Origin: Limnoperna fortunei
Taxonomy: Eukaryota > Mollusca > Bivalvia > Mytilida > Modiolidae
Assembly: GCA_944474755.1 (NCBI GenBank)
Contig: OX104117.1
Span: 43,789,222 to 43,853,221 of the forward strand
Length of the DNA: 64,000 bases
Direction: 5' to 3'
Part shown: positions 33,896 through 45,031 of the stretch, in pieces
Layout: every line of letters starts with the position of its first letter
Numbering within the stretch: the stretch's first letter is position 1
Translations under genes and position numbers: made by a program
The notes under the pieces: model-generated
Told to the model about the DNA's origin: nothing
Database searches by the model: none
The model's input: only the letters and a program-made list of their open reading frames with translations

Positions 33896-34248
33896 GTACG
33901 TGCCATGGAAAAAATAATTTATAACTTGTGCGCACGAGTTACAAACTTGAGCGCACGAGTTACTAACTTGAGCGCACGAGTTTCAAATCTTGTGCGCACG
34001 AGTTACTAACTTCAGTGCATGAGTTTCAAATCTTGTGCGCACGAGTTACTAACTTGAGCACACGAGTTTCAAATCTTGAGCGCACGAGTTTCAAATCTTG
34101 CGCGCACGAGTTACTAACTTGAGCGCACGAGTTTCAAATTGTGTGAGCGCACGAGTTAGTAACTCGTACGCAAAAGATTTGAAACTCGTGCCCTCAAGTT
34201 ATTAACTCGTGCGCTAAAGTTATAAATTATTTTTTCCTTGGCACGTAC
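33896..34248. mobile_element. Foldback element built from GCGCACGAGTT modules
   Basis: The ends GTACGTGCCATGGAAAAAAT and its near inverse ATTTTTTCCTTGGCACGTAC (to 34248) are followed inwards by AATTTATAACTT and its inverse. The interior has about 11 direct ~22-bp modules (GCGCACGAGTTACTAACTTG and GCGCACGAGTTTCAAATCTTG variants), then about three inverted modules (AACTCGTGCGC type). Most of the 353 bp can fold back on itself. Confidence 0.8.
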
Positions 34249-34259
34249 GGGCTTCCATA

Positions 34260-35455
34260 ATTTAAAGATGTAAAAAATTGCTGCATATATATTGACAAAT
34301 ATTTACTATAATTAATGTTTGGAATTTAAAAGAGACCAATAATGTTTGACAGATCGATAGCTTTATCAAACTGTAAAAAACATGTTGCCGAAAGTTTTTG
34401 TATATTTTAATATACGTTATTATAACATACTTTGAATTCCGGTATTCATTGTATTTAGTTCAGTTCGAATAACATTTTTTATTCGTAGTGTTACTTAGTA
34501 ACAGAAGAAAATAAACCAACAAATGAGATAGATTTTTATATTCACAAGCGAACGGTTATGTTTGTGTCTAGACTGTGTGTTATAGAACAGTACGTATGAT
34601 TTATTTATCACAGAAAGGCATCATTTGAATGGAAGTCTGACATTTCCATCCATTATAAAAAAAAACACATATAAACAGTTATACAATGCACTAATGAGCA
34701 TTCACTAACGAAAGCATGACGTTCTTCATATTTTGTAGTTTCATATGTGATAGCGGTTAATAGTATCGTGTATTACATCACTAGTTTTGTTTACTGCCCT
34801 GCTTGTTGATCAGATTATTATGTTACATGTAGTAATTGTATAATCACGCAGTCACAGTTAAGTTTTACCATGGAAGCATCAGAAGCTGTAAAGGATCACC
34901 GCATCTATCGAGGTTCTAAAATGTTAAGAAAGGATGCGTTCACCTTCTCGGACAGCTACATGTGAATGATGTACATGTAAAGCGATAATCGAGCAGACCC
35001 AATGTTCTATTGTTTGGCAACAGATCTCCGCTCTAAAATATGGATTTAACAATTGAATGGATTCTCTCTTTCCTCCAAATGTTACAACAGACCGTTTAGC
35101 TAAAACATGACATTGACTTAAAAATGCCGAGTGTCCACTCAGTGTTTAAAATACTATTTAAAAAGAACACGCCAATTTATGGTATAATAACTAACCCAGC
35201 AGTAGGACAGCAACCCACAGGTGTAAACCAGTCAAAAGATTAAGATAAGGAATTACACTATTGGCAGGTCAAATAGGTCAATATATACAAAATATATCTC
35301 CGCTTGCCAACACTGCCGACACACGCTGCTGAACTCTGATAAATACCAAAGAACTGGCAATAATCAACATTGACCGACTAGACATCAAACACTTACTTGC
35401 AGCGCATATACACATTAGATAATCGGGTAACAGAGATTTAGTCAATTTCATAGCG
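34260..35455. other. Unrecognised stretch
   Basis: No gene recognised. Minus-strand frames near 35278-35508 are short and partly derive from the adjacent SINE. Confidence 0.35.
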
Positions 35456-35459
35456 GAAA

Positions 35460-36078
35460 TTGTTTGTTTGTTTGTTTGTTTGAATGGGTTCAAAACCACT
35501 TTCAGCAATTTTTTCAGCTATGTCATGACGTCTAGATTTACATGTATTAGGGAAGAAACCCGGAAGACCTGGAGAAAACCCCGGCCTTCGGTGGGAAAAC
35601 TGGAAATCCTTGTCAGTTAAGATTGGAGTCGCGTACACCTTGCCTGACTCGAACCAGCAACCTGAGTGTTGACGGGCACGTGATTAATCAAGAAATTATT
35701 AACAGCGGCAGTTTATCAGTGTTTTACTACGAGATGACTATTTATGTCGTATTATTTTATTGATAAAATAACGGCATAAATTGCTATCCCCTTGTAAAAA
35801 AATTATACAACACAGCCTAAGGTAATTATTTCTATTCGAATAACACAAATACGGTACATTTGGGATATTTACGGACATGGACGGAATACCCAGTTTATGG
35901 CCAACACCAATTTCGCCATAAACTGGCTATTCCGTCCATGTAACACACAATAAATTGCCACGGATAATAATAGCGCGTGGAGCTAGATTAATACGTCAAA
36001 CCAATAGCTTTCCGGTGGGAGTTGCGGTTTTGTGATTGGAAGTAGACTAACTACATTAACCACTCGGCCACCGAGGTC
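35460..36078 (-). mobile_element. RUDI-like SINE split by an insertion
   Basis: Reading the minus strand, the tRNA head with ACCTCGGTGGCCGAGTGGTT lies at 36041-36078. Body and tail (GACATAGCTGAAAAAATTGC, (AAAC)n) lie at 35460-35688. The two parts join in the middle of the head sequence AATCACGTG / AGTAGAC, so a ~350-bp insertion (35689-36040) separates them. Confidence 0.7.
35689..36040. mobile_element. ~350-bp palindrome-rich insertion in a SINE
   Basis: Two inverted repeats lie inside: TTTATGTCGTATTATTTTAT with ATAAAATAACGGCATAAA (35732-35782), and ACATGGACGGAATACCCAGT..TTATGGC with GCCATAAACTGGCTATTCCG..TCCATGT (35874-35941). The insertion interrupts the SINE head. Its own terminal repeats are not evident. 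Confidence 0.55.
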
Positions 36079-36339
36079 ATGGAAATAGATTATCACAAAA
36101 TATCTAGGGACTAGGTACTCATATCTGTTTACAAAAATAATCTACTTTTATCCACAATTTTTTTCAAGTTTTTAAAACATAACAGTCCTCTTATACATGT
36201 ACTACACATAAAGCTAAGGGACGCCTTAAACAATATATTTCTTCTTCTAAGTCGGGGTTCTCAAAGTCTAAACCAAGAGTTAAGTCTCCATAGCCTACAA
36301 AGAATTCCCCCAATTGTTTTTATTTCTCTCATATTGTAT

Positions 36340-37556
36340 TTTAAACAATGCAAAACTATGCAAGGGCAGATAAAAGAAAATTGCTTGAAGAAATAGCAAG
36401 TAAAGCAGAAGAGGCAGGCAGCCTCTCAAAACAGACTTAGTGATCTATATAAGTTTACAAGGGAACTAAATAACAACAGAAGAAATGGAATGCACCATTA
36501 TACTTAAATTTTCGATAGCATCATACAGGAAAAAATGTGGGAAATTTTGAGACACTGGTGTTCCTGATATATATGTTAACATCATTAAGAACATATACAT
36601 GGGTAGCAAGTGCCGTGTCCTGGAAGGCGGTAAAACATCAGATTGGTTTGAAGTTAAAACTGGAGTGAAGCAAGGTTGTGTTATGTCAGGTTTTCTCTTC
36701 ATCATCATCATTGACTGGATAATGAGGAACACCAACAACAAGGGCAGGGGCATCAGATGGAAGTTTACCACCAGACTTGAAGACCTTGACTACGCTGATG
36801 ACCTTGCCCTATTGGCAAGTAGATTCACCGACTTGCAAGAGAAAACAAACAGGTTACATGATGTTGCAAAATACACTGGGCTTAACATAAATGCCAAGAA
36901 AACAATGACAATGAACTGTAAAAACCAGCAGAAATAAACAACACTGAGGTGGAAGACACAGACTCCTTTCTATATTTAGGAACAACCATGGACAAGAACA
37001 ATGGTACCGAAAGAGATATAACAAGGAGACTGGGGCTAGCAAGGTCTGCCTACTGTGCCCTAACCCAGGTATTGAAATCACCAAAGTACAGTACCGAAAC
37101 TAAATTACGAATATTTAACACCAACGTAATTTCTGTACTGCTCTATTGCGCAGAGCTATGGAGAACAACAAAAAAATATGAAGAGAGGTTAGACACATTC
37201 CACCGCAAATGCCTACGTAGGATTTTGAAATTACATTGGCCTGAAAAGGTCTCAAACACCGATCTGTACACCCACACTGTCCCATACAATGATGGAGATA
37301 TATAGGTCACATTCTGCGTAGAGAAACAAATAGTAACATCAGGATAGCACTAAACAGGACGCCTGAAGGGAAAAAAAAGCTGGAAGACCAGAGAATACCT
37401 GGAGAAGAACTGTTGAAAACAAGAGAAATGACAATGTATGGAATACATGGCAAAGAGCAGAAGCAGCAGCAAGTGACAGACAGGGGTGGCGTAGAATGCT
37501 CAACGGCCTCACGAGTCCTTGAAGACCCAGAGAGGATATGTATGTATGTATGTATT
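36340..37556 (+). pseudogene. Decayed LINE, RT domain, RTE-like
   Basis: A leader piece (ADKRKLLEEIASKAEEA, ~36370) is followed by a deletion that joins it to the start of the reverse-transcriptase palm (FDSI.., ~36510). A frameshift near 36555 leads to the open frame 36599-36937, with GVKQGCVMSGFLF (motif B) and LEDLDYADDLALLAS (the catalytic YADD). The frame 36949-37305 continues with DSFLYLGTTMD and a C-terminal LLYCAELWRT..CLRRI region. Then come GHILRRETNS, AGRPENTWRRT and DRQGWRRMLNGL through more frameshifts. It ends at an (ATGT)n tail, as RTE-type LINEs do. No endonuclease is present. It is non-functional. Confidence 0.82.
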
Positions 37557-37559
37557 TTA

Positions 37560-38620
37560 AGCAACCCACGTAAAAATCTACCTATATAGCTGTCACATAG
37601 CTGGAAGTAAGCCTGTTTGCAAAGATGATCGAATTTTATCCGACTGTTACATTGGGCCTTTTACACTTAGTGTAACCTAATTCTTAAATCACGTTATTTT
37701 GATACCAACTTCCAAAAATGATTTGTATTCGTCATCACTTGACATCCTCCTACATGGAATCACCAGGAACTAGTAGTTGATTAAAAGGTTCCTGGAATCA
37801 AGTAGGATCAAGTAGTTGTTCTAGGACCAAAATGGAAGTTAACTGAATGAAGTTTCATCGGCGTGATATCGTTTTGCTACTAGTTACCAATGCGGGTTAT
37901 ACAGAAATATATAAATCGAAAAAATTCTAGTATCAACCAGTAACTGACTGTGTAACTAACAATGTATAACGTTATTTCATACCGTTCAGAGCAACGATTT
38001 TTTTGTTTGCATATAATACCGTTCTTTAATCTCGCGAATATATAGTAAGCCTTTGTCAAGGACAAAATATGTCTACAATCAAAATTGATGAGAAGAAAAA
38101 TTACTACTTATTGAAAATGATGAATCATTCCAGCATTAATGACATCTGATAATGAAAGGTCAATTTCCTCTTCTCTGTGATGTTTAATAAACAGTTTAGT
38201 GTTTACTAATGTAGATGAATTTGTTTTAATAATAATCTGATTAATTCCTTTCAAAATAATCTACTTAAAGACCAGAGTTGGTTTTTTTCACGTTGCTAAT
38301 CAAGTATTTATCAACTGACCTAAAACATCATAACGTTATAACTGTTAGTTGGCAGTGTCGACGTCCAGTCCGGTGAATTACCTGTTTGTTGGGTAAATGC
38401 CAAAGTGTTTGTAAAATGTATTGGACATTCCAGACATAGTTTCCAGTGTCTAAATTACGGGTAATTGATTAATAGCTAATATTATTGCCCTAAAAGCACA
38501 ACGAGTGTCGTTAAAAATAAATAAACGTAATGAAATTATTTAGCTTCCTGATAACTATGCACGACACAATAAAATGTTAATGATTTAGAGTTGTTTGTCA
38601 TAGAAATAAAATAAATGACT
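37560..38620. other. Unrecognised AT-rich stretch
   Basis: No gene or clear repeat recognised. Confidence 0.4.
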
Positions 38621-38630
38621 TATTGTCTAT

Positions 38631-39722
38631 ACTAGTGTCAAGCCATCCCGCAGTAAAAATCCCGCAATAGTTGTATCCCGCAATAAAATGGGTGCGTTCG
38701 GATACATTTGCGCGGACGTCGCAGAGGACACCCGGACTTAAACTGATTTACAGTAAAACCATGATTACAGTTTTATATTTTCTTCACCGATAGGAATGCG
38801 AAATGTGGATTTTATTAAAAACAAGAATATTAGCGGATATGATGTCACGAGACTTAGCTTTATATTACCGCGGAGATTCTTAAAGACTGACAACATTTTA
38901 ATTTACCTTAGGCCACAAATCGGCTTCTACCCTAGGTAGATCTACATGTACTCTTCATTTATACCTATGAGCGAGAAAGCCTAGCCCCGTGTCACACCAT
39001 GCCAAATTTCTTTCAAATAACCTACCCCGCTCCTTACGTAATGCTAACATTGGTCGATTTTGAAAGACTGACAACATTTTAATTTACCTTAGGCCACATA
39101 TCGGCTTCTACCCTGGGTAGGCCTACATGTACTCTTTGTACCTATGAGCGAGAAAGCCTAGCCCCGTCTCACACCATACCATATGACTTAAAGGCGTTTT
39201 GGGTTACTGAGAGAATACGAAGGAAAAATCAATTTCCGACGTTATTTTTTTTTCTTCTGCTCGAACCACGTGTACTTAGTATTGAATAAAAAATTCTTTG
39301 AAATCAATTAGAAACGTTGTCAAATAATCTTCAACATGCTCCGATTACAGTCATCTGTGTCGTCCTTTTATAAGCAATTATTATTCTTTACACGAGTGTG
39401 CATCAACCAATATACGTTCATATACGACGACGGTCTCCCTTGGAAAGAAAGAATAAAACTATCTCCGCGGTAATATAAAGCTAAGTCACGTGACATCAAA
39501 TCCGCAAATATTCTTGTTTTGAACAAAATCAACATTTTGCATTCCTATCGGTGAAGAAAACAAAACAGCAATCATGGTTTTACTGTAAATCTGTTTTAAG
39601 TCCTGGTGTCCTCTGCGACGTCCGCGCGAATGTATCCGAACGCACCAATTTTATTGCGGGATATTCTTATTGCGGCATAAAACAATTGCGGGATTTTTAC
39701 TGCGGGATGGCTTGACACTAGT
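38631..39722. mobile_element. Non-autonomous long-TIR transposon (MULE-like), 9-bp TSD
   Basis: The left terminus ACTAGTGTCAAGCCATCCCG and right terminus CGGGATGGCTTGACACTAGT are perfect inverses. Inverted similarity runs about 250 bp inwards, to TATTACCGCGGAGATT near 38880 and ATCTCCGCGGTAATATAAAG near 39460. The direct repeat ATTGTCTAT flanks both sides (38622-38630 and 39723-39731). Long TIRs with a 9-bp target-site duplication are the hallmark of Mutator-like elements. There is no transposase frame. The core holds two 181-bp direct repeats. Confidence 0.88.
38883..39180 (+). repeat. 181-bp direct repeat inside the long-TIR element
   Basis: AAGACTGACAACATTTTAAT begins at 38883 and 39064. 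Both copies include CGGCTTCTACCCTRGGTAG and GAGCGAGAAAGCCTAGCCCC. Confidence 0.88.
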
Positions 39723-39841
39723 ATTGTCTATGCTAGAAAAATTTAATACTTGATTCCTTTTAGCTGTATTTGGCTGATAAAAAAGAATATTTAGGTATGG
39801 ACATTAGGTCTAAAACAGCATCGGGGCACTAGAAAAATTAC

Positions 39842-40160
39842 CCGGGCTCGACCCAAAGAGCTGCTCTGCGCGTACACAGTGATGTCAGATAGGGTAGGCC
39901 GGCTCGTTAGGGGGGTGTCAGGCTTTTATACTGGAAGACTGATCCGCGTTTATTGCACGACCCCTTTTATAGACTTTGAAAAAAGTACTCCAGAAGAATA
40001 ATTTTGCCGTTCCCATCCAATACTCCATATAATTTTCCAGTGGCAGTCAAACTTTGTTGTGGGTGGTCGACCCTTTTCGTCGTTTAGTTATTGTTTGTTT
40101 ACTACTGAATATATCTAAAATATAGCTCGTTGGCCGTTACCTAAACAAACAATCAATCAC
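39842..40160 (+). mobile_element. Second SINE-like family, copy 2
   Basis: It starts at the GC-rich CGGGCTCGACCCAAAGAGCT block and ends ATATAGCTCGTTGGCCGTTA..AACAATCAATCA. The order and tail match 20655-21058. Confidence 0.6.
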
Positions 40161-40169
40161 CAAAGCAAA

Positions 40170-41070
40170 ATAATGTACTGCTGTCAGAAAATTGGCTGAT
40201 AGTATTTCTAATTTCATTTTTAAGCATTATCGTAGGAATACCCCCCCCCCCCTTCTTTCCCGTTTCCGTTAAGTATCTTAATTCCAGTGACGTATTAACC
40301 AAGAAGAATTATATATAGAAGATTTAACTCAAACTGGATGGTTGATAAACTTTGTATAATGTACAAATTGCACCATATATATTATCGCTTCTACAGTGAC
40401 GAATACGAGATACAGGCATATTATTAAATCAAAAAAAATATTTAAGAAAATACAAATTAATTGAGAAGTCTATTCACTTAACCCATAAAGATACCTCAAA
40501 GGAGGTCACTAAACCTATTTCCAGGAATATGGTAATTACTTTAGTACATCACAATATTTCTGAAATACAATACGGAAGGAGTAGATTTTAACAATAGTAA
40601 ATTACAGTTTTGCGTGCACTTACAACGTGTGACCATGAAATAGTATTTCTGACAAGTTTTCCTTTGGGTCAATATTTGTTCGTGAAATTCAAATTAACAA
40701 AAGAATAAGTGTCACTTTGAATCTGTTCAAATCAATTAGGTATACATATTTTATATTACGTGTAGACTTGTAAGTTTTGATAATGAATTCTAACTGAGAA
40801 CTTTATACTACCTACATTAGATAAGGTGGTTTTGTTTTTGCAATATATCTTATATAGTCTGACATATCGAGATTATTTGCTCTACACGGCCCTAATTAAT
40901 ATCAATCGATCGCTTTCTGGTGTAATATATACCTTGTTAAACAGGCCCCTAATCAGTCATAAAACGTTTAAAACGTTATAATCTATAACATGTCTTTGTA
41001 AGTTACTAGCACATGATGTTTGTATGAGATTCATGGGTTCGCTTCTGTGCGTGGGTTACATGTGTTTAAG
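40170..41070. other. Unrecognised AT-rich stretch with short poly-C
   Basis: A C run lies near 40243. Nothing else was recognised. Confidence 0.4.
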
Positions 41071-41074
41071 ATCG

Positions 41075-41530
41075 CTGCATCTAATAGGATTGGCCTGATG
41101 TACTTCAGATCGTTGCACGCTGCATGTAATATGTAGGCCGAGGCCTGGTCTACTAGGATTGGTCTGATGTACTTCAGATCGTTGCACGCTGCATGCAATA
41201 CGTAGGCCGAAGCCTGGTCTATTAGGATTGGCCTAATGTACTTCAGATCGTTGCACGCTGCACGTTATATATAGGCCGAGGCCTGGTCTACTAGGATTGG
41301 CCGGATGTACTTCAGATCGTTGCACGCTGCATTTAATATGTAGGCCGAGACTTGGTCTTTTAGGATTGTCCTGATGTACTTCATATTATTGCACGCCTAT
41401 TTTTAGATAGGCCGAACCCTTGTCTATTAGGATTGACCCGATGTGCGTCAGATCGTTGCACGCTGCTTCTAATAGCTAGAGCGAGCCCTGATCTGATAGG
41501 TTTGCCTGATGTACTTCAGATCGTATATGT
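41075..41530 (+). repeat. 69-bp tandem repeat, ~6.5 units
   Basis: The TGGCCTGATGTACTTCAGAT block starts at 41091, 41160, 41229, 41298, 41367, 41434 and 41503, a 69-bp period with one 67-bp unit. Each unit contains ATCGTTGCACGCTGCA and TAGGCCGAGGCCTGGTC. Outer units are more diverged than inner ones. Confidence 0.92.
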
Positions 41531-41715
41531 ATACTATGCAATTAAAATCTTTTTTTTTGCAGAGTGTACAGAGCGTGTACAGCCGATTGTACTGGCCATT
41601 ATTTAACAGAACTAAGTTTTTTGCTGACGTTAAACATTAAACGGTATACATGTAACTGTATACAAACATCAGGTATGAATAAAAATCTACCAGCACATCG
41701 CAACACGTCAAATTC

Positions 41716-41748
41716 CCCCCGCCCCCCTCCCCCCCCCCCAAAAAAAAA
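41716..41748 (+). repeat. Poly-C and poly-A tract
   Basis: CCCCC-rich run followed directly by an A run. Low complexity. Confidence 0.9.
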
Positions 41749-42158
41749 TAATGTGATCAATATTTTTATTATCATTCTCATCGTTTAACCTAATCTTTAC
41801 CGCCTGTTCATATAATGATATTTGAATGTTTTTATTGATTAATCGATTCTGGAATTATTTCTTGAAGCTAACATCCTTGGTGATTTTGATTTGTTTGTAC
41901 ATCACGTCGTGATAGATAACGTTATTATTTAAGACAGTCTTCATTTCTGAGGATAAGAAATTCCATTTAAAATTGTAAATGATTTCTCTTGAGTTTGGAC
42001 ATATTAGTCTTCTTAAAGAGAATTCATCATGCGTGTAGTCATAATGTGAAACAAGTCGGTTATCTCTTTACGATTGTATTAAACTTCCACGCCAATATAC
42101 ATCATCATTGTTTATCGATAATTCCTCTTTAAGAATTTCATTGTTTTTACGAATTGTA

Positions 42159-42421
42159 CATTAGGTACCTCGGTGACCGAGTGGTTAAGGTAGTTCGTTT
42201 ACTGTCGAACACATGGTCTGTCATTGAGATTGTGGGTTCGAGTCTCACTTCAGGCTGGGTGAGCTCGAATCCAATCTTAATTGACAAGGATTGTAAGTTT
42301 TTCTACTGAAGGTCAGAGGTTTTCTCCGAATACTCTAGCTTCCTCCCCCAATAAAAACTGAACGCCATGATATGGCTGAAAAATTGCATAAGTGGCGTAA
42401 AACAGCATTCAAACAAAAAAA
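42159..42421 (+). mobile_element. Complete RUDI-like SINE
   Basis: A box TGACCGAGTGGTTAAGG, B box GGGTTCGAGTCTC (close to the tRNA consensus GGTTCGANTC), body CCCCCAATAAAAACTGAACG, and a 3' AAAC/A tail. It is flanked by ACGAATTGTA at 42149-42158 and 42422-42431. Confidence 0.85.
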
Positions 42422-42574
42422 ACGAATTGTAGAACGTTGAAATCTTTTTTTCACGTGTCGTATAGAAATTTTTATATTTGAAAAACGTCTGTTTGAAACA
42501 AAATATTACCAAGCTGATACCTTAACAAGTTTAAATATTTGTTGGGAAGATCGCATCGTAGCAAATCTATAGTG

Positions 42575-42739
42575 GGGTCTCGGTGGCCGAGGTAGTTGTC
42601 TACATTGATTACGTGGTCTGCCAAAACTGAGGTCAGTGGTTTTCTCCTGGTACTCGGGCTCCCCCCTCCCAAAAAACACAATATAGCTGAATAATGCTGA
42701 AAGTGGCGTTAAACAACATAAAAACCAAAAAACTCAAAT
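42575..42739 (+). mobile_element. Internally deleted RUDI-like SINE
   Basis: The head TCTCGGTGGCCGAGGTAG lacks the GTGGTTAA part of the A box. The B-box segment is missing, because ACTGAGGTCAG joins head to body directly. A perfect 13-bp duplication, CAAATCTATAGTG, flanks it (42562-42574 and 42740-42752). Confidence 0.82.
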
Positions 42740-42954
42740 CAAATCTATAGTGACGCCAGGATTGCTAGTTTTTGGTTGAAGGTCAGTCTCACCGCGTATC
42801 GCACATCTCGCCCAAAGCAATAAACTAGACTTGACGAAAAAGTATAGTATTAATAATTGCTTAAAAATATCAAATCATAAATTTAAAAAACCATCAATAG
42901 TCACCTGTGGTATGACTAGATTTTGAAAAGCTGAACAAGAACAAACCTTTTTCT

Positions 42955-43006
42955 GTTGTCAGCTAAGATATTGCTTGCTGGATGTTAAACATCACTCAAT
43001 CAATCT
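42955..43006 (+). mobile_element. Second SINE-like family, 3' fragment
   Basis: CAGCTAAGATATTGCTTGCT, then GGATGTTAAACATCACTCAATCAATC. Confidence 0.6.
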
Positions 43007-43369
43007 GTTGTCAGAATGTTAAACTTCACAAGTAAACAAAATACGACAGAAAAAAATGACAATACTTAAACTATTGATCGAACATTTTGTCACAGGTAAT
43101 ATAGATATGAGCTACCTATTTTGCCAGGGAGACAGTTTATTAAATGTGTTTACACATAAACATATGAAAGTCATTGTTTTCTTGTCGTATTAAATCATAT
43201 TGATTGTAATGTAACAACCTTCCAAGGAACATCTGCAGTTTTATAAATGTCAAGCTGTATATTATTAATACAACGCAAATATCGTTGTTTGTATTTTCAT
43301 GTTTAAAATCCGGATCGTTTGAATGGAAAAAGTCATAATTTAGAGACAGTATCGTAGGGGAACAACCAA

Positions 43370-43460
43370 CAAACCGGATTCTCCGGCTTACTTGTACTAT
43401 TAAAACTGAACGCCAAGATATAGCTAAAAATAGTTAAATGTAGCGTTAAACCTCATTAAC
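43370..43460 (+). mobile_element. RUDI-like SINE 3' fragment
   Basis: AAAACTGAACGCCAAGATAT, AGCTAAAAATAG and GTAGCGTTAAACCTCATTAA match the SINE body and tail. The head is missing. Confidence 0.65.
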
Positions 43461-43846
43461 ATACTTGTTTGAAAGTCTACAAATCCAGGATGGAACAAGC
43501 GATTTCTTATAAGAATGTTTGTTGTTTGTAAGCAATTTTTAAACAGAATGACAAAAATATATTTTTAATTTACAGACCGAAAAATGCACCAAAAATAATA
43601 AATAGGAAAAATCCATGGATTTCTTTAATACTGCCGCTATCATTGTCATCATTGATAATGTTAACGATATTTAAAGATAAAGGAACATGAATGTACATTT
43701 TATTTAGCTCAAAATACCACCAGTACGATATCTCGTGGAAAAGAATTTTCTGTGTATTTACCCCTACTGTTTAATATAGTATTGTTTTGTTTCTCTGCGT
43801 TTCGAGTAATCAAGATTAAATGTTTTGTATATCTGCCATGTTGTAT

Positions 43847-43852
43847 TTATTA
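43847..43852 (-). promoter_or_regulatory. Likely polyadenylation signal of the kinase gene
   Basis: AATAAA on the minus strand lies about 140 nt past the kinase stop codon. A second AATAAA is at 43699-43704. Confidence 0.5.
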
Positions 43853-43990
43853 TACATGTAGTGTGCATACTAGACCGTGCAACACACCCTGAAATTTCTA
43901 ATTCCATACAAAATGTTTAATTAATATTTTAATCGTTATCAATATATATAATTGGTATGAAAGCTCTATGGTGAATGATGAAACGGTATT

Positions 43991-45031
43991 TTACAATGAT
44001 AACAACCATTCGGAAATTCTTCGTTCCCGAAGACGTTTGTCTACTTTAGTTTCTATTCCATGATCCTGTAAAATATTGGTCAACTTGTCCATGTGATCAC
44101 TATCTGTTACGTCATCTTCGAAATCGCTGTCATTTGACGTTTTAGTTTGTCGTAGCCAAGTGTCGTTGATGTATTTTCCTATGTCCTTGATCTCGCAACG
44201 TCTTTCTGGTTTACAGTCAAGTGCTTTGCGAAAGAACCTCATTAACCGAGGTGTAAATTTTCGCCACTGGGAAGGAATTTTGGTCGTTTTTCTTCGTTGC
44301 CATTGAATAAACTCGTTATAGTAAATATCGCTAATGTCTGCATTTTCCCAGGGAAAGTTTCCTGTCAACATGCAGAAAAGCAAAACTCCAAACGCAAACA
44401 TATCACCGGATGACGAAACGCTAATACTTTCGTTTCGGACAGCCTCGCATATTTCCGGAGGTGTATACGGAATTGAACCATTTACTTTTCTTACAACTGT
44501 TCCTTCTTTCCTCGACATACCGAAGTCCATTAGTTTCACTTTGCTAAAGTCTTTCTCGAACACGAGAATATTCTCTGGTTTTATATCCCGATGAACTAAT
44601 TGTTTACTGTGCATGAAGTCTAACGCCGACGAAATTTGTTTCATTACACTTTTAGAGTCCTTTTCGGACATTCCTTCTTGTGGCGAAATGAGATCAAACA
44701 AGTCCCCATAAGGTGCAAATTCCTGTGCAAATATATACGACACCCTTGTTTCAAAGGCAACGTTGTATGTGTCTACAATATTTATGTGAGGCGAAAGAAA
44801 ATAACTCAGATTGAATTCTCGTTGAAACTCTTTTAGTTTTATATGTGATTTTGGTAAAATTTTTAGAGCAACATCAGTTCCAGTTTCCCTGCATTTGGCT
44901 AAAACAACTTTTCCGTATGTTCCTCTTCCCAACTCTCGTAAAACATCGTAATGGTCTCGTAAACACAGTTGAAGAAGATTTTCAGGAGTGCTTAGCCTCG
45001 GAGATTTTGGAATGTTAGAAGTACTACTCAT
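43991..45031 (-). CDS. SBK1: SBK-family serine/threonine-protein kinase
   Basis: A 346-residue protein, almost entirely a protein-kinase domain (residues ~28-295). Visible landmarks are the glycine loop GRGTYG (35-40), catalytic Lys57 in VALKIL, Glu72 as the likely helix-C partner, HRDIKPEN (147-154), DFG (169-171) and PPE (191-193). All catalytic residues are present, so it should be active on Ser/Thr. FAQEFAPYGDLFDLI, ALDFMHSKQLVHRDIK and LLFCMLTGNFPWENA are typical of the SH3-binding-domain kinase (SBK) family. Which vertebrate paralogue is closest is uncertain. No signal peptide or membrane segment is seen. The C-terminal tail (~296-346) is acidic (DSDFEDDVTDSD) and then basic. The ATG is the first after a splice acceptor, the frame is intronless, and the region is less AT-rich than its surroundings. 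Confidence 0.95.
   Translation of the reverse strand: MSSTSNIPKSPRLSTPENLLQLCLRDHYDVLRELGRGTYGKVVLAKCRETGTDVALKILPKSHIKLKEFQREFNLSYFLSPHINIVDTYNVAFETRVSYIFAQEFAPYGDLFDLISPQEGMSEKDSKSVMKQISSALDFMHSKQLVHRDIKPENILVFEKDFSKVKLMDFGMSRKEGTVVRKVNGSIPYTPPEICEAVRNESISVSSSGDMFAFGVLLFCMLTGNFPWENADISDIYYNEFIQWQRRKTTKIPSQWRKFTPRLMRFFRKALDCKPERRCEIKDIGKYINDTWLRQTKTSNDSDFEDDVTDSDHMDKLTNILQDHGIETKVDKRLRERRISEWLLSL

Noticed and set aside
42303..42681. Minus-strand frames over the SINE cluster
   Set aside because: They read through SINE bodies, as do similar frames at 19834-20373, 35438-35638 and 50988-51324.
44334..44836. Plus-strand frames inside the kinase gene
   Set aside because: Antisense shadows of the kinase coding sequence.
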